64,000 bases of DNA. Source: Schizochytrium sp. CCTCC M209059. Lineage: Eukaryota > Sar > Bigyra > Thraustochytrida > Thraustochytriidae. Below, in pieces: positions 28,795 through 38,132 of the stretch. The notes under the pieces were generated by a model. That model saw only the letters and a list, made by a program, of their open reading frames with translations, was not told the origin of the DNA and searched no databases. The stretch covers positions 124,001 through 188,000 of the forward strand of contig KN805371.1 in assembly GCA_000818945.1 (NCBI GenBank), written 5' to 3'. Position numbers and translations under genes: made by a program. Position 1 is the stretch's first letter; each line of letters opens with the position of its first letter.

Positions 28795-30117
28795 ATGAGC
28801 GGGCGCACGGACGAGTACGACGAGGAGGATAGCTACGACGGCGAGGCAGAGTCGCAACGCAGCTCGTCGTCGGCGAGACTCAAGGCGCTGCGAAAGAGGT
28901 CCATCAAGCTCAAGTTCAGAGTGCCCAAGAGCCTCGAACACGGCTGGGGCAAGGCGCAAGGCCTCTTCCGGCAGAGCACCACAGAGGGGCCCAAGGAGAT
29001 CGGGACCCCGTTTAACTTTCAGAAACACGACCACGTCGAGGTCGACCCGGAGAGCGAAACCGGCTTCAAGGGTCTCCCCACGGAGTGGGAGGACGTCTTG
29101 AAAACGAGCGGAATCACCAAGGACGATGTCCAGGAAAATCCAGAGGTCGTTCTGGATGTGCTCCGCTTCCACTTTCAAGGGCCCAAGCCGCAGCTTCCGA
29201 GCAAGTCCGTGCTCAAGGCGCTCATGATGGAAAAATGGGAAATCAAGACGATGGACCCAAACAAGATGTTTCGCAAAGAAAAGAAATTGGGCGAGGGCGC
29301 CGGCGGTGTCGTCTACAAGGTCACGGATCTTCGCACGGGCGAGATCAAGGCCGTGAAAATTGCCCCCATGGACGAGCTCGTGTACATTAAGCAGGAGATC
29401 GCTATTCACGCCATGGCTGAGCACGCCAACGTCGTCCAGTATGGTGAGGCCATTGCCTGGCAAGAGTCTATTTGGATTTCCATGGAGTATATCGACGGCG
29501 GCAACCTCTACGACCTTGTCGGGGACAGGTTGCCCAAGTGGCCCGAGCCGCTCATGGCCTACGTGTGCCAGCAAATTCTCATCGCGTTGGCGCACATGCA
29601 CCGCAAACACCTGCTGCACCGCGACATCAAGAGTGATAATGTGCTGGTTGGCTACAACGGCATCGTCAAGCTCGCCGACTTCGGCTTTGCCATTGCCGTC
29701 ACGCGCGAAGAGTCCAAGCGCAAGAGTCTCGTCGGCACCCCATACTGGATGGCGCCCGAGGTGATCAAGCAGCAAGACTACGACGCCAAGGTTGATGTTT
29801 GGAGTTTGGGAATCACTGCCATGGAGCTTGCCGAGGGAGATCCGCCTTTCATGGACGAGGTTCCTCATCGCGCGCTCATGCTCATTGCCTCGCAAAAAGA
29901 AGGTCCCAAGCTGAAGAAGCCGAATCGCTGGAGTGAGGAGTACAACACCTTTCTCGCACGTTGCTTGGCAAAGGATCCCGCTGAACGCTGGAGCAGCGAG
30001 CAGCTCTTGCTTGAAGATGAGTTCATCAAGACTGCCGCGACTCGCGCCGAGTTTTCCACCTGGGCCACCCAGATTCTCAACGGCAAGAAGAAAGGTAGCA
30101 AGAAGGCAGACCCATAA
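28795..30117 (+). CDS. p21-activated kinase (PAK/STE20 group)
   Basis: 440 residues. A CRIB/p21-binding region at about 69-130 (I-G-x-P-x-N-F-x-K-x-x-H-V-x-V-D, then a G-F-K-G-L-P-x-x-W segment) binds active Rac/Cdc42-type GTPases. The kinase domain runs about 160-412: glycine loop G-E-G-A-G-G near 166-171, Lys188, H-R-D-I-K-S-D-N at 275-282, D-F-G at 295-297, G-T-P-Y-W-M-A-P-E at 314-322. All catalytic residues are present. The activation-loop residue that is Thr in PAK1 is Ser here (S311), still phosphorylatable. The N-terminal 45 residues are charged and basic. PAKs control actin and cell shape downstream of Rho GTPases. The gene converges on the phosphatase gene to its right. Confidence 0.95.
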   Translation: MSGRTDEYDEEDSYDGEAESQRSSSSARLKALRKRSIKLKFRVPKSLEHGWGKAQGLFRQSTTEGPKEIGTPFNFQKHDHVEVDPESETGFKGLPTEWEDVLKTSGITKDDVQENPEVVLDVLRFHFQGPKPQLPSKSVLKALMMEKWEIKTMDPNKMFRKEKKLGEGAGGVVYKVTDLRTGEIKAVKIAPMDELVYIKQEIAIHAMAEHANVVQYGEAIAWQESIWISMEYIDGGNLYDLVGDRLPKWPEPLMAYVCQQILIALAHMHRKHLLHRDIKSDNVLVGYNGIVKLADFGFAIAVTREESKRKSLVGTPYWMAPEVIKQQDYDAKVDVWSLGITAMELAEGDPPFMDEVPHRALMLIASQKEGPKLKKPNRWSEEYNTFLARCLAKDPAERWSSEQLLLEDEFIKTAATRAEFSTWATQILNGKKKGSKKADP

Positions 30118-30547
30118 GTAGCACCGTTCCTGGTGACGTGCGAGTGCTTGGGCCTTTCTTTTTTCTTTTTCTTTCTTCGTTTAGCTTTTCCCTCGTACGC
30201 CGTGTTTTCCTACTTGCCTGTTCCGAGTCTGCGTTCTGTGTTTCCATCTCTACATGACCATTCAAGCCAGCTTGCGCAATCCTTTTCCCTACACGCATGA
30301 AAATGGAACAGGCGGGCCAGCATCTTGGGCCTCTCCATCAATCTTATTAGCTACCTACCATTCGTTTCCAGCTTTATCATCATTTTGCTAATTTTGCGTT
30401 TTTTTCTCTGCTGACAGTGAGTGCGCGACAGTGAGTGCGCGACAGCGAGGGGCAACAAAAATCTGAAAAGGGACATAAGTCGGTTTCGTGGAAAACCAGA
30501 CATTCAACTCGTTGTCAGATTCTTGCTTCCTCCGTTTCAAGCCGGGT
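30118..30547. other. Convergent intergenic region
   Basis: 430 bp between two stop codons; T-rich, consistent with two 3' UTRs. A short GTGAGTGCGCGACA direct repeat lies at about 30417-30444. No gene is seen. Confidence 0.6.
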
Positions 30548-31639
30548 CTACGGGCAAGGTGTTGTCGCAGCAGCTACGCCATGCGCGGCAAGGTGCTGGC
30601 AGATTTTGGTGCTCAGAGCAGGGTCGCGCGTTGCCACAAAGCCCTCGTCATTCTTGAGTTTACCTCCCTCGTAAATGATGGGCTCCCCCAAACGATTCAG
30701 GACGGCGCCACCTTGCGCAAGAATGAGAGCGGTGCCGGCGCATGTGTCCCATCTGCAGGTGCCTGCGCGAGGAAATGAGTAAACACCCACCTCGCCACGC
30801 ACGACCATTGCAAACTTGAAGCCAGCACCCGACGCATGTACCCAGGCGTTGTCAACGAGTCCCAGACTGGCAAGCTGCTCCAAATGCTCAAGTACAAGAC
30901 CTTTGGAACGACTTTTGGAAACTACAACCTTGCGCGGATTCGCGCATTCTGTTGGAATGGGCTTGAGAGCATTCGGCGTCGCGTCTTCGTGCAGAAAGAC
31001 ACCGCCAACGCAAGACCCGCCAAGCAACATGCTGCCCCCAAAAACAGAGCAAATAATTCCGCCCACGGGCGTTCCATCGACAGCAATGCCCACGAGCGTT
31101 GTCACATACTTGAGTGCCCCGCTGATGAATGATCGCGTACCGTCAAGAGGATCGACAAATACGAGAACTCTGCCGAGGTCCACCTCCGTATCTTCGTCGG
31201 AAAGCGAGTCGTTTTGGGCGGCAAGAAGACTTGTAAAGTCAACATCCGATGCTGCAGACAAAGGCGACGCTATCTCGCCCTTGTCATTTTGCACAGCATC
31301 CCCCTCGTCATCCGCGTCATCAGCGTCCTCAGCTTCAGCGGCACTAAGGCCAGCCTCGTGCTCTTCGCCAACGATGCGAATGCCGGGGAAACTAGCGCGA
31401 AGGCCCTGCACCAGCACAAGCTCTGCCTCGCGATCAGCAGCTGTCTGAGGGTCAAAGCTCGCCGCGTCCTTGTTCACGGTCGCGAACGCACTGGGACCTT
31501 GGCCATGTATCCCGGCAATCAACACTCTCGCTTGCAGCGCTAGTTGCGCGCTCCGTGCAAGTACATCCCGGACGCGAACGCGCGTCTGGTGCTGCACGCC
31601 GTCACCTGTACCTTCCCCTTCCGCCACCGCTTCGGCCAT
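30548..31639 (-). CDS. Inositol monophosphatase-family phosphatase, BPNT1-like (3'(2'),5'-bisphosphate nucleotidase)
   Basis: 363 residues from the ATG at 31639 (AAAG before it). The frame continues upstream to 31879 but the added 80 residues look like leader sequence. Metal-binding and catalytic motifs of the FIG/IMPase superfamily are complete: V-G-E-E (90-93), D-P-L-D-G-T (163-168) and W-D-T-C-A (297-301). The spacing and the G-A-G-x-K/F segment near 271-275 match BPNT1 better than IMPA1 or fructose bisphosphatase. BPNT1 removes the 3' phosphate from PAP made during sulfation. An acidic insert at about 98-155 separates the first two motifs and is longer than in the animal enzyme. A close relative with inositol polyphosphate 1-phosphatase activity cannot be excluded. 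Confidence 0.87.
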   Translation of the reverse strand: MAEAVAEGEGTGDGVQHQTRVRVRDVLARSAQLALQARVLIAGIHGQGPSAFATVNKDAASFDPQTAADREAELVLVQGLRASFPGIRIVGEEHEAGLSAAEAEDADDADDEGDAVQNDKGEIASPLSAASDVDFTSLLAAQNDSLSDEDTEVDLGRVLVFVDPLDGTRSFISGALKYVTTLVGIAVDGTPVGGIICSVFGGSMLLGGSCVGGVFLHEDATPNALKPIPTECANPRKVVVSKSRSKGLVLEHLEQLASLGLVDNAWVHASGAGFKFAMVVRGEVGVYSFPRAGTCRWDTCAGTALILAQGGAVLNRLGEPIIYEGGKLKNDEGFVATRDPALSTKICQHLAAHGVAAATTPCP

Positions 31640-33247
31640 CTTTGCGTTTGGTTTGATCGGATTACCCTGCAAATTCGCACAGCGTTGCACAACGTTGCGA
31701 GTTCGCTGTGAGTCCGAGCTATAGCTCGAACACTGAAACAGACCACACTCCGCATGCTTTTTACTGCTATTGGCACGGCCATGATCCTCCTCGCCAAGAC
31801 GGCGAATGGGACGATTCCGAAAGAACGGGTCTTGAAGGGAATTGATAGTTTCGCGAAGAATGATATTGACGGATGGCATTGACGCTTAGTAGAACCGGAT
31901 TCATCACGTGAGGTCTGTTTTGGTACGTCATTTACGATGCAAACACTCGAACCTTTCAGGTCATCGACACCCCCTCGTAAGGGCTACAATCCTCTTGAGT
32001 TGTTTTAACGCAGACTCAGTACTTCCGCAAGAGCTCCCGGTATACAAGCTGAGGTAAGACCGACGTCAGGCAGCATTGAAATGGATTAGTAAGAGACATT
32101 TTGCCGATTCAAGACGTCACAATACTTTTGTAGACGGCGCCGTCCGTCGTAGCACCTAATCATAGGTCAAAGGTGACGTACCCTTGGCTATTGTCGGAAT
32201 TGACCCCTGTTATGATCATTACGAATGCCAAATCGAGTAGATCGCACCTTCCTGCAACGTACTCACCACCGCAGCTGTGAATTGAGTAAGGCTAAAATGC
32301 GCTAGTCTCTAGGGAATCCGCGATCCTGGGAAGAAACTTCGTTTCGTCGTGCCCGAACGTTAAGTCGCAGAGGACTTGTGGGATCTCATCAAAGCGTATG
32401 CGCATGGACTGCCGCTCCCGTCCTTTTTCTTGGGAAACGCCAGAGAAAGACTTGACCAGCAACTCTGCAGCAGCGGTAATGAAAGGCCACAGCGTTGCCG
32501 TTTGACAGTGAGTGAAGCTGAACCTTATTTTCATCGTTCGAGACCATGTTTGCTTTGCTATTTCCACAGCCGTTTAGAAACAAGCAGAAATGCTTTTGCG
32601 TCATCTGCGTTGTTCATGGTCCAGCAACGCGATTACCCCTGAGACCTACTACACGTGGCAAAGGAGCGGCCCAGCATAAAATCTCGAAACTCCCTACTGC
32701 TGGTCTGGGCCGTGGACGGTAAGGTTTCTGTTGGAGCAGAACACGTAGAGTTACTTACCAACAGCCTCTAAGCAGTTGAATTGATGCTAGACCCATACGA
32801 GTACATTTCTGGCGCTACAGCGCCGACACTGATGCCGATCGTCCCACCCATACCGATTTGCGCAGCCGCTCGTTTTGCAGGCGAATCAGCTTATCTCTGA
32901 AACTACTTCCTTACTCATCATTACGCGTTTATGCGTAGTGTCACTCATTAAATTCTTTTGTATTTGGCCTTTCATGGTCTGTTCACAATTCTAGCGTGAC
33001 TTCTGTGCAGCATGCTAACAGCGGCAGGAGGGCGATATCACGTCTGTAGAACGTGTATACACGCTCACATCTTCTTCTCCTTGCGTGTCAGGCTGAGAAT
33101 ACTGCACGCCAGGTAGTCCGAGGCCTAAGTCGTCCATACCCGATACGATCACCACAAATCTCGGGGGAAAGCGCACGTGCTTGGAGACGGGACCCATCCA
33201 CGAGCTACAAAATTCACATCGTAATTTTTCCTGCGTTTATTCATTAT
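31640..33247. other. Intergenic, AT-balanced, no supported gene
   Basis: 1.6 kb of unusually non-repetitive, lower-GC sequence. A minus-strand frame at 32292-32567 translates into a stretch with R-I-R-F-D-E-I and L-P-R-I-A-D-S-L that could be a transposase remnant, but it is too short to support. The first part includes the 5' leader of the phosphatase gene. Confidence 0.5.
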
Positions 33248-35587
33248 TTACGAAGAGTGCTCAAGCAAAGACTTTAACACACGAAATTGCTCCAAGGGGG
33301 CAGCATCGTCAAAGCCAAGCAAACGTGCCTCAATACTCGTGGGTGATGGTGCAGGCTCAGACTGACCCTCTGCATTACATGCGCGTTGAAGTTCTTCTCC
33401 TCTTTTCGCCTGCTGCTGTGCCTTTTCAGCCTGTACCATCTTGGATGCACGCTCAAATTGCTCTCTCGCCTGCTGTAAAACCTGCTCAGGGTCGCGGATT
33501 TGAGCCTCGGCGGGCGTCACAGGAGACATCGATGGCGGACGAGGAGGTGGAGCGCGACGAGGCAAGTTCAAGTCTGCCGGACTCGGAGGTTTGCCTGCAT
33601 TTGGGGCCGTGAGCGACTGATGGTGCGCACGAGACGCCGTGCTCGCTCGAGGACCCTTTGCGGCTTCAAAATGCAATTGTCCATCCGAGGAAGGCGATAC
33701 CTGATCAGTGACTTCATTACAACTGCCATCTTGAGTCTGCGATTTGCGATGCGCCACGCCAAGCTTGGGACCCACAGGAATGGTGACGCGATTTGTCCAC
33801 TTGGAGGTCCCACTGCTCTGCTGCGCGTGCTCCTTGCGCTCGCGCTCCGCACGGGCGCGACGCTGACGCTCGAGGTATGCGTCAACGCCAGGTTTCTTCT
33901 TGATGTCGACTGCGCTATCTGCGCCTGCCGTTGTCATAGGAGGAGAAGTGCCGTTCGTAGCAGCGGCCAGGGAACTGGGTTCCTTACAGCTCGCCCTGCG
34001 ACCACGAGAGGAGCGTTTAGCATTGATTTTGGGAGCAAAGGTGTATTCTTCGCTGAGGCCCTGGGCGTCTTGCTGCTTGCGCTGCTGTGCGAGGCGCTGC
34101 TCGCGACGCGTCTGCCAGTCCTTGAGACGGTCCACCACGTCCAAGCGATTGGATTTACGTTCCTCTTCAACGGGATCAAAGTGTTTAATGTGAGGTTTGA
34201 AGGTGCACTCTTCAACCTCGACCTGAGCACGCTCCCTCTGGGCCTGGGACTCCAATGTGGATCGTCTTGCCTGTCGCGAAGTGTATTCTTCGTAGAGACG
34301 ATTGTGGGTTGTTGATGTTGCTGTTGAGCTCGCAGCAGAAGGAGCTTCACTCTCATTCAGACTTCTTCCCTCTTGATCATGGGTATGCTGATCACGTGCA
34401 AGGCGCTTTGAGTGCGCGTTGATGCGAGGCTTGAATGTGAGGTCTTCTTGTTGGGACATGGCGAGGCGCGCGTGCCGCCGCGAGAGAAGCTCACGGTCCT
34501 GGTTCAGGAGTCTATCCATCGAAGACTGGCCCAGGTCCGCAACGATTTGTTTGGTCTTGGCACCAAGGCGGGGCTTGGCCTGCATCCGCAGTTTCTTGTT
34601 CTCTTCCTCGATGGCTCGCTCGCGAGCTTGCTTGGCCTCGAGCGCACGTTCATAGAGGCTTTCGGCGTGTTTGGCCGCTTGCGAGGTGTGCGACATATCG
34701 CTTGCGCGGCGGGAGCGGGATCTCTCTGCCCCGGCGCTGTCTCGTTGCCGCCCAGAATTTTGTGTTTGGCTCGGTGTGCTCATGCGGCGGGCCGAGGGCA
34801 CGTCGCCAGGCGACGATCGCTTTGAGGCCGATGGCGGACCCCGGTTCGGCGATGGTACATGTTTCTCTTGCTGCTGTTGTTGCGATTGTTGTTGCTGCTG
34901 CTGCTGTTTTGTGCGTGCCTGCTGGTAGAGTCTGTCGGTAATATTGCCGTCGCGGACGAGCTCCGCAGCCTGACGGGTAATTGCGGGACGCGCAAGGACG
35001 GTGCCCTCGTAATGCTCCTCGGCAAGAATTTCGCGACTCACGCGCTTGAGCTCGGCGTCTGCGTAGAGGGCGAGACCAACGTCAGTCTCCCGACCTCGAT
35101 TCTGGGCAAGCATCTCGCTGCGCTTGTTGATTGTGGGTTTTGGCTGAAGACCTTCTGTGGCTTTGCGCTCTTCATCACGCATTCTTTGTGCCTCTCGTGC
35201 TTGACGCCGCTCGAGGTACTTTCGTGCCCTGTCGGCCAGGTTTTCTGCGCTAGCATCGGCTCTGTCGCTTATCTGGGACTCCTCGCCGCTATCCATACTG
35301 CTCATACTAGGTCCACGTCGGCGACGTTCGTCACCGAGCACGCGAGATCGATCGGCGGAAGCTGCGAGCGCAGATTTTGCCACCGCCTGCGCCTGAGCAG
35401 CAGCAGCAACAGCTGCTGCTGCTGCTGGCGTGAGCGCAAGGTCTACGTCGCGAGACGTTTCACGCTGGCGCATGGTGGCGGCTTCGACGCGCTCTTGCTC
35501 CTTGGCGGCGAGCACGGCCTGGTCAATCCTACGCAGACCCGCTGCTCGAACCTTTTCCGCAAATTCCGCGCCGGCCTCGACGTCCAT
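33248..35587 (-). CDS. Coiled-coil protein with repeated T-F-x-P-x-I-N motifs, possibly flagellar
   Basis: 779 residues, starting at the ATG at 35587. Almost entirely charged helix: R/E/Q/A-rich with no membrane or signal segments. A short motif recurs between helical blocks: P-x-P-T-I-N-K-R-S, L-T-F-K-P-R-I-N-A-x-S, C-T-F-K-P-H-I-K and Y-T-F-A-P-K-I-N-A-K. Blocks of E-R-x-x-R-R-x-x-R and L-Y-x-x-Y/A follow each. Repeated F-x-P-x-I-N/S motifs of this kind occur in long uncharacterised proteins of flagellates, ciliates and stramenopiles and some are axonemal or basal-body linked. A poly-Gln run (coded near 34865-34905) and a Q/P/S-rich middle are disordered. Function is not established; a cytoskeletal role is my inference. 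Confidence 0.8.
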   Translation of the reverse strand: MDVEAGAEFAEKVRAAGLRRIDQAVLAAKEQERVEAATMRQRETSRDVDLALTPAAAAAVAAAAQAQAVAKSALAASADRSRVLGDERRRRGPSMSSMDSGEESQISDRADASAENLADRARKYLERRQAREAQRMRDEERKATEGLQPKPTINKRSEMLAQNRGRETDVGLALYADAELKRVSREILAEEHYEGTVLARPAITRQAAELVRDGNITDRLYQQARTKQQQQQQQSQQQQQEKHVPSPNRGPPSASKRSSPGDVPSARRMSTPSQTQNSGRQRDSAGAERSRSRRASDMSHTSQAAKHAESLYERALEAKQARERAIEEENKKLRMQAKPRLGAKTKQIVADLGQSSMDRLLNQDRELLSRRHARLAMSQQEDLTFKPRINAHSKRLARDQHTHDQEGRSLNESEAPSAASSTATSTTHNRLYEEYTSRQARRSTLESQAQRERAQVEVEECTFKPHIKHFDPVEEERKSNRLDVVDRLKDWQTRREQRLAQQRKQQDAQGLSEEYTFAPKINAKRSSRGRRASCKEPSSLAAATNGTSPPMTTAGADSAVDIKKKPGVDAYLERQRRARAERERKEHAQQSSGTSKWTNRVTIPVGPKLGVAHRKSQTQDGSCNEVTDQVSPSSDGQLHFEAAKGPRASTASRAHHQSLTAPNAGKPPSPADLNLPRRAPPPRPPSMSPVTPAEAQIRDPEQVLQQAREQFERASKMVQAEKAQQQAKRGEELQRACNAEGQSEPAPSPTSIEARLLGFDDAAPLEQFRVLKSLLEHSS

Positions 35588-36680
35588 GACTGCCTCTCTC
35601 GCGACTTCCTCCGGTAGCGTCGCCCGCCGACCTCGAACGTCGTCCTTCCTGGGGTTCTACCCGCCGAGCTGCGGCAAGCTTTAGCCAGGTCCGAGTTGAG
35701 CTGTGAGGAAGGAGTCCGCTGCTTCTCCAACTTGACCGTTTTACACGCCAGCTTTCATCTTGTTTTGCTTTTTTTTTCTTTCGCATTCTGCGTTGCGCAG
35801 AATGGGCCTGTAGTACTATTTACTATCATGAAAGGCACTTCCTAGGCCTATAACATACCAATGCGAAAACCTTTTATTCCAGCACCACCTGGCCGATGAG
35901 GCGAATTCATCACGAAAACGTTGTATAAAGACACTTCCAAGTGCCATTAGGTTCCTATTTTCGGGCTATCGCGCTCAATTTTGAGTCGAATTTCTCAATA
36001 TTGTAGCAAACCCGCAATTCCGTCTCGCTCGGATACCACTCAACTGCAGCAAGTCCAAGGTTTACGCAGACATTGATCGAGAGCGCTTCGTAAAGGAAAA
36101 GGAAGTGTGGATGGAACGGATCGGCAAAGTTTTCCCTGACATCGAAAGTGGGCATTATTCAATTTGACGGCCCGGCCTAAAACTTTTATCACCACTGGCA
36201 GCTAGCGCAACATGAAAACATAGCAAATGAAAGAAAGCTTGTAGCTCACTACGGACATGACGCGTGCGTCTACAACGTCGAATAACTTCCGCAGGACTTT
36301 GAGTTGAATGATGGGTCAGCGATTCGTCTCATGGTCGCGTCTCAACAATCAATCAACAATCATTCCTAACGGCGGAGAAAGAAAAATTGAAGAAAAAGAA
36401 AAGAAAAGTGGAAAAGAAAATTTTAGGCAAGGCTTGAAAAAAATAAACAAATTAGAATCGAGCAGAAGCGCTGCTTACCGCCGCGGTGGGCCGCTCATCG
36501 AAAGGGCTTCGCGCCGCGGTGTGTCGCTCACCGAAAGGGTCTTGCAGCGCAGCGAGCCGGACAGCTAAGCCTCGTTAAGGAAGACACGCGCGGCCCGCAG
36601 CGTAGAGCCAAGCCCAGCATAATTGACTGCGCAAGAGAGAGAGAAAGATTTATAAAGACAGAACTTGTCCTGAGAAAGTG
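35588..36680. other. Divergent intergenic region holding a glycosyltransferase 3' relic
   Basis: About 1.1 kb, AT-rich relative to the window. The part at 36054-36195 is a decayed copy of the 3' end of the downstream gene. The rest shows nothing recognisable; a short A-rich run lies at about 36380-36450. Confidence 0.6.
36054..36195 (+). pseudogene. Relic of the 3' end of an OCH1-like glycosyltransferase gene
   Basis: Codons 36054-36164 translate to a peptide that parallels the C-terminus of the intact gene at 36681-37814: S-K-V-Y-A-D-I-D-R-E-R-F-V-K-E against S-L-F-H-V-N-V-N-R-K-R-F-I-A-E, followed by W-M-E-R-I and D-[IV]-E-S-G in both. The relic then meets a stop (36165), but nucleotide similarity continues about 30 bp (GGCCCGG..CTTTATCA) in a shifted frame to the equivalent of the intact stop. 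No 5' part was found. It indicates a former tandem copy, now reduced to its end. Confidence 0.78.
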
Positions 36681-37814
36681 ATGGATACACGTGGCGAGAA
36701 ACTTGGCCAAGCGTCGATGAGCGACGCCTTTTCCGCGCATGATAGAGCGCAGAGGATCATGCGCCGGTTTCTCACCAAGGATGCTGTCAAGTTTTTTCTC
36801 GCCGTGCTGATCGGCGCATGTCTCGGCGTAAGTTTCTCATCGATAAGAGCTCTCGATTTCTGCAAAGTCGAAGAAATCTCTCCAAATGAGACGCCGCTAC
36901 TCCATCGCAGTCCCGAGCTCTTTTGTAACGAGAATGGAGACACAATTCTGCCCTTTTTTACTCCAGCAAGCGCGCACAAGCCTGAAGCGCGCATTCCACG
37001 ACGTCTTTTCACGACAGGGAAAACTCGTGCTGTCAGTCCTGCCATGTGCAAGTCCATTCAACGTCTGCTGAACATGAACCCTGAATGGGACTTTTATATG
37101 TTTGGAGATGATGATATTGTCGCAAATTTGCAGCAGTCCAGGTATAAGAGTTTACAGCCTCTCTTTGACATCGTTGCGACGGGCGCAATTCGCGCCGATC
37201 TTTGGCGATACCTTGTCATGTTTGACTACGGAGGTGTGTATTTCGACATTGATGCATGGGCCTGGGCTCCACTACGCGACTTCATACCCAACGATGCCGC
37301 GGTTGTTACAACGAGCATGACTGCAGGTCTGCTTTGTCAGTGGGCGCTCATGTACCGTCCGGGCCATTTCATCATGTCGGCAGCAGCAAATGAAGCCTTC
37401 CAAAGCGTGCTGCGTGTAGTGACGGGCGAGGAAGACTGGAAGAGACACGAATTCGAATGGAAAGAGACCGTCACCGGGCCGCCAGCTTTGTCCAGGGCGT
37501 TTGAGAGGACGAGTAAGCTTATTCGCGGCCGTCCGGAGGATAGAGTAATCATGTATCTCACCAACAACTTTGGTGGCAAAATGCAGAACCGCTTTGATGA
37601 AATCAAAAAGGAGCAACAAGCAAAGCAGGATGGTACCGCAGGGAACGCCCTATGGACAGACTCGAGTGTGTCGTTGTTTCACGTCAACGTGAACCGGAAG
37701 CGCTTCATTGCGGAAAAGAACTTATGGATGGAGCGCATCAATCAACTTTTACCCGACGTAGAAAGTGGCCCCATCGTCTACCGTAAAGGCCCGGAGAGCT
37801 TTATCATTAACTAG
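36681..37814 (+). CDS. OCH1-like glycosyltransferase (GT32, sugar-binding DXD), type II membrane protein
   Basis: 377 residues. A short cytosolic N-terminus is followed by one hydrophobic segment at about 35-57, a type II signal anchor as in Golgi glycosyltransferases. The catalytic region has the I-P-R-x-L-F/I-x-T opening (about 105-111), N-P-E-W-D (133-137), then A-x-R-A-D-L-W-R-Y (about 168-178) and Y-G-G-V-Y-F-D-I-D (183-191), whose D189/D191 form the metal- and sugar-nucleotide-binding DXD. This is the pattern of the OCH1/GT32 group, which adds mannose or other hexoses to glycans or sphingolipids. Donor and acceptor are unknown. The ATG at 36681 follows a GTG in frame; the ATG has A at -3... 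by context AAAGTG. A relic of a sister copy lies 0.5 kb upstream. Confidence 0.88.
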   Translation: MDTRGEKLGQASMSDAFSAHDRAQRIMRRFLTKDAVKFFLAVLIGACLGVSFSSIRALDFCKVEEISPNETPLLHRSPELFCNENGDTILPFFTPASAHKPEARIPRRLFTTGKTRAVSPAMCKSIQRLLNMNPEWDFYMFGDDDIVANLQQSRYKSLQPLFDIVATGAIRADLWRYLVMFDYGGVYFDIDAWAWAPLRDFIPNDAAVVTTSMTAGLLCQWALMYRPGHFIMSAAANEAFQSVLRVVTGEEDWKRHEFEWKETVTGPPALSRAFERTSKLIRGRPEDRVIMYLTNNFGGKMQNRFDEIKKEQQAKQDGTAGNALWTDSSVSLFHVNVNRKRFIAEKNLWMERINQLLPDVESGPIVYRKGPESFIIN

Positions 37815-38132
37815 ACGGGATCAGCAATGTTTACAATCGCAGGACGGGAAATCTCTCGCACAATGTGCTAAGTCATGTCATTGCATGAGGACAAACAGCC
37901 TCTGATGAGCTCGACCTGGGGGCCTGAGGCCTCAAGACTATGAGGCAAGATAGTTTTGGTGTTGAGACTTACTAAGACGAATTATTGCATAGATTTTACC
38001 CAGCCGCTCAAGTTGCCAGCCGAAAACGCGTGACCATGCTTCTAATTTCATTTTGTAGCAATTTCTTCTTTCATTTCTCTTTAAAAATATGATTGGGAAG
38101 TATTAGATGCGCGTGAATGGAACCAACTGCTC
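37815..38132. other. Convergent intergenic region
   Basis: About 320 bp between two stops, AT-rich; probably two 3' UTRs. Nothing else is seen. Confidence 0.6.

Noticed and set aside
27820..29895. Long frames reading through the N gap
   Set aside because: They exist only because N codons are treated as open; on the minus strand they are shadows of the PAK gene.
32292..32567. Minus-strand frame that might be a transposase remnant
   Set aside because: Only a few residues fit the general pattern, there are no terminal repeats visible and no catalytic DDE block.
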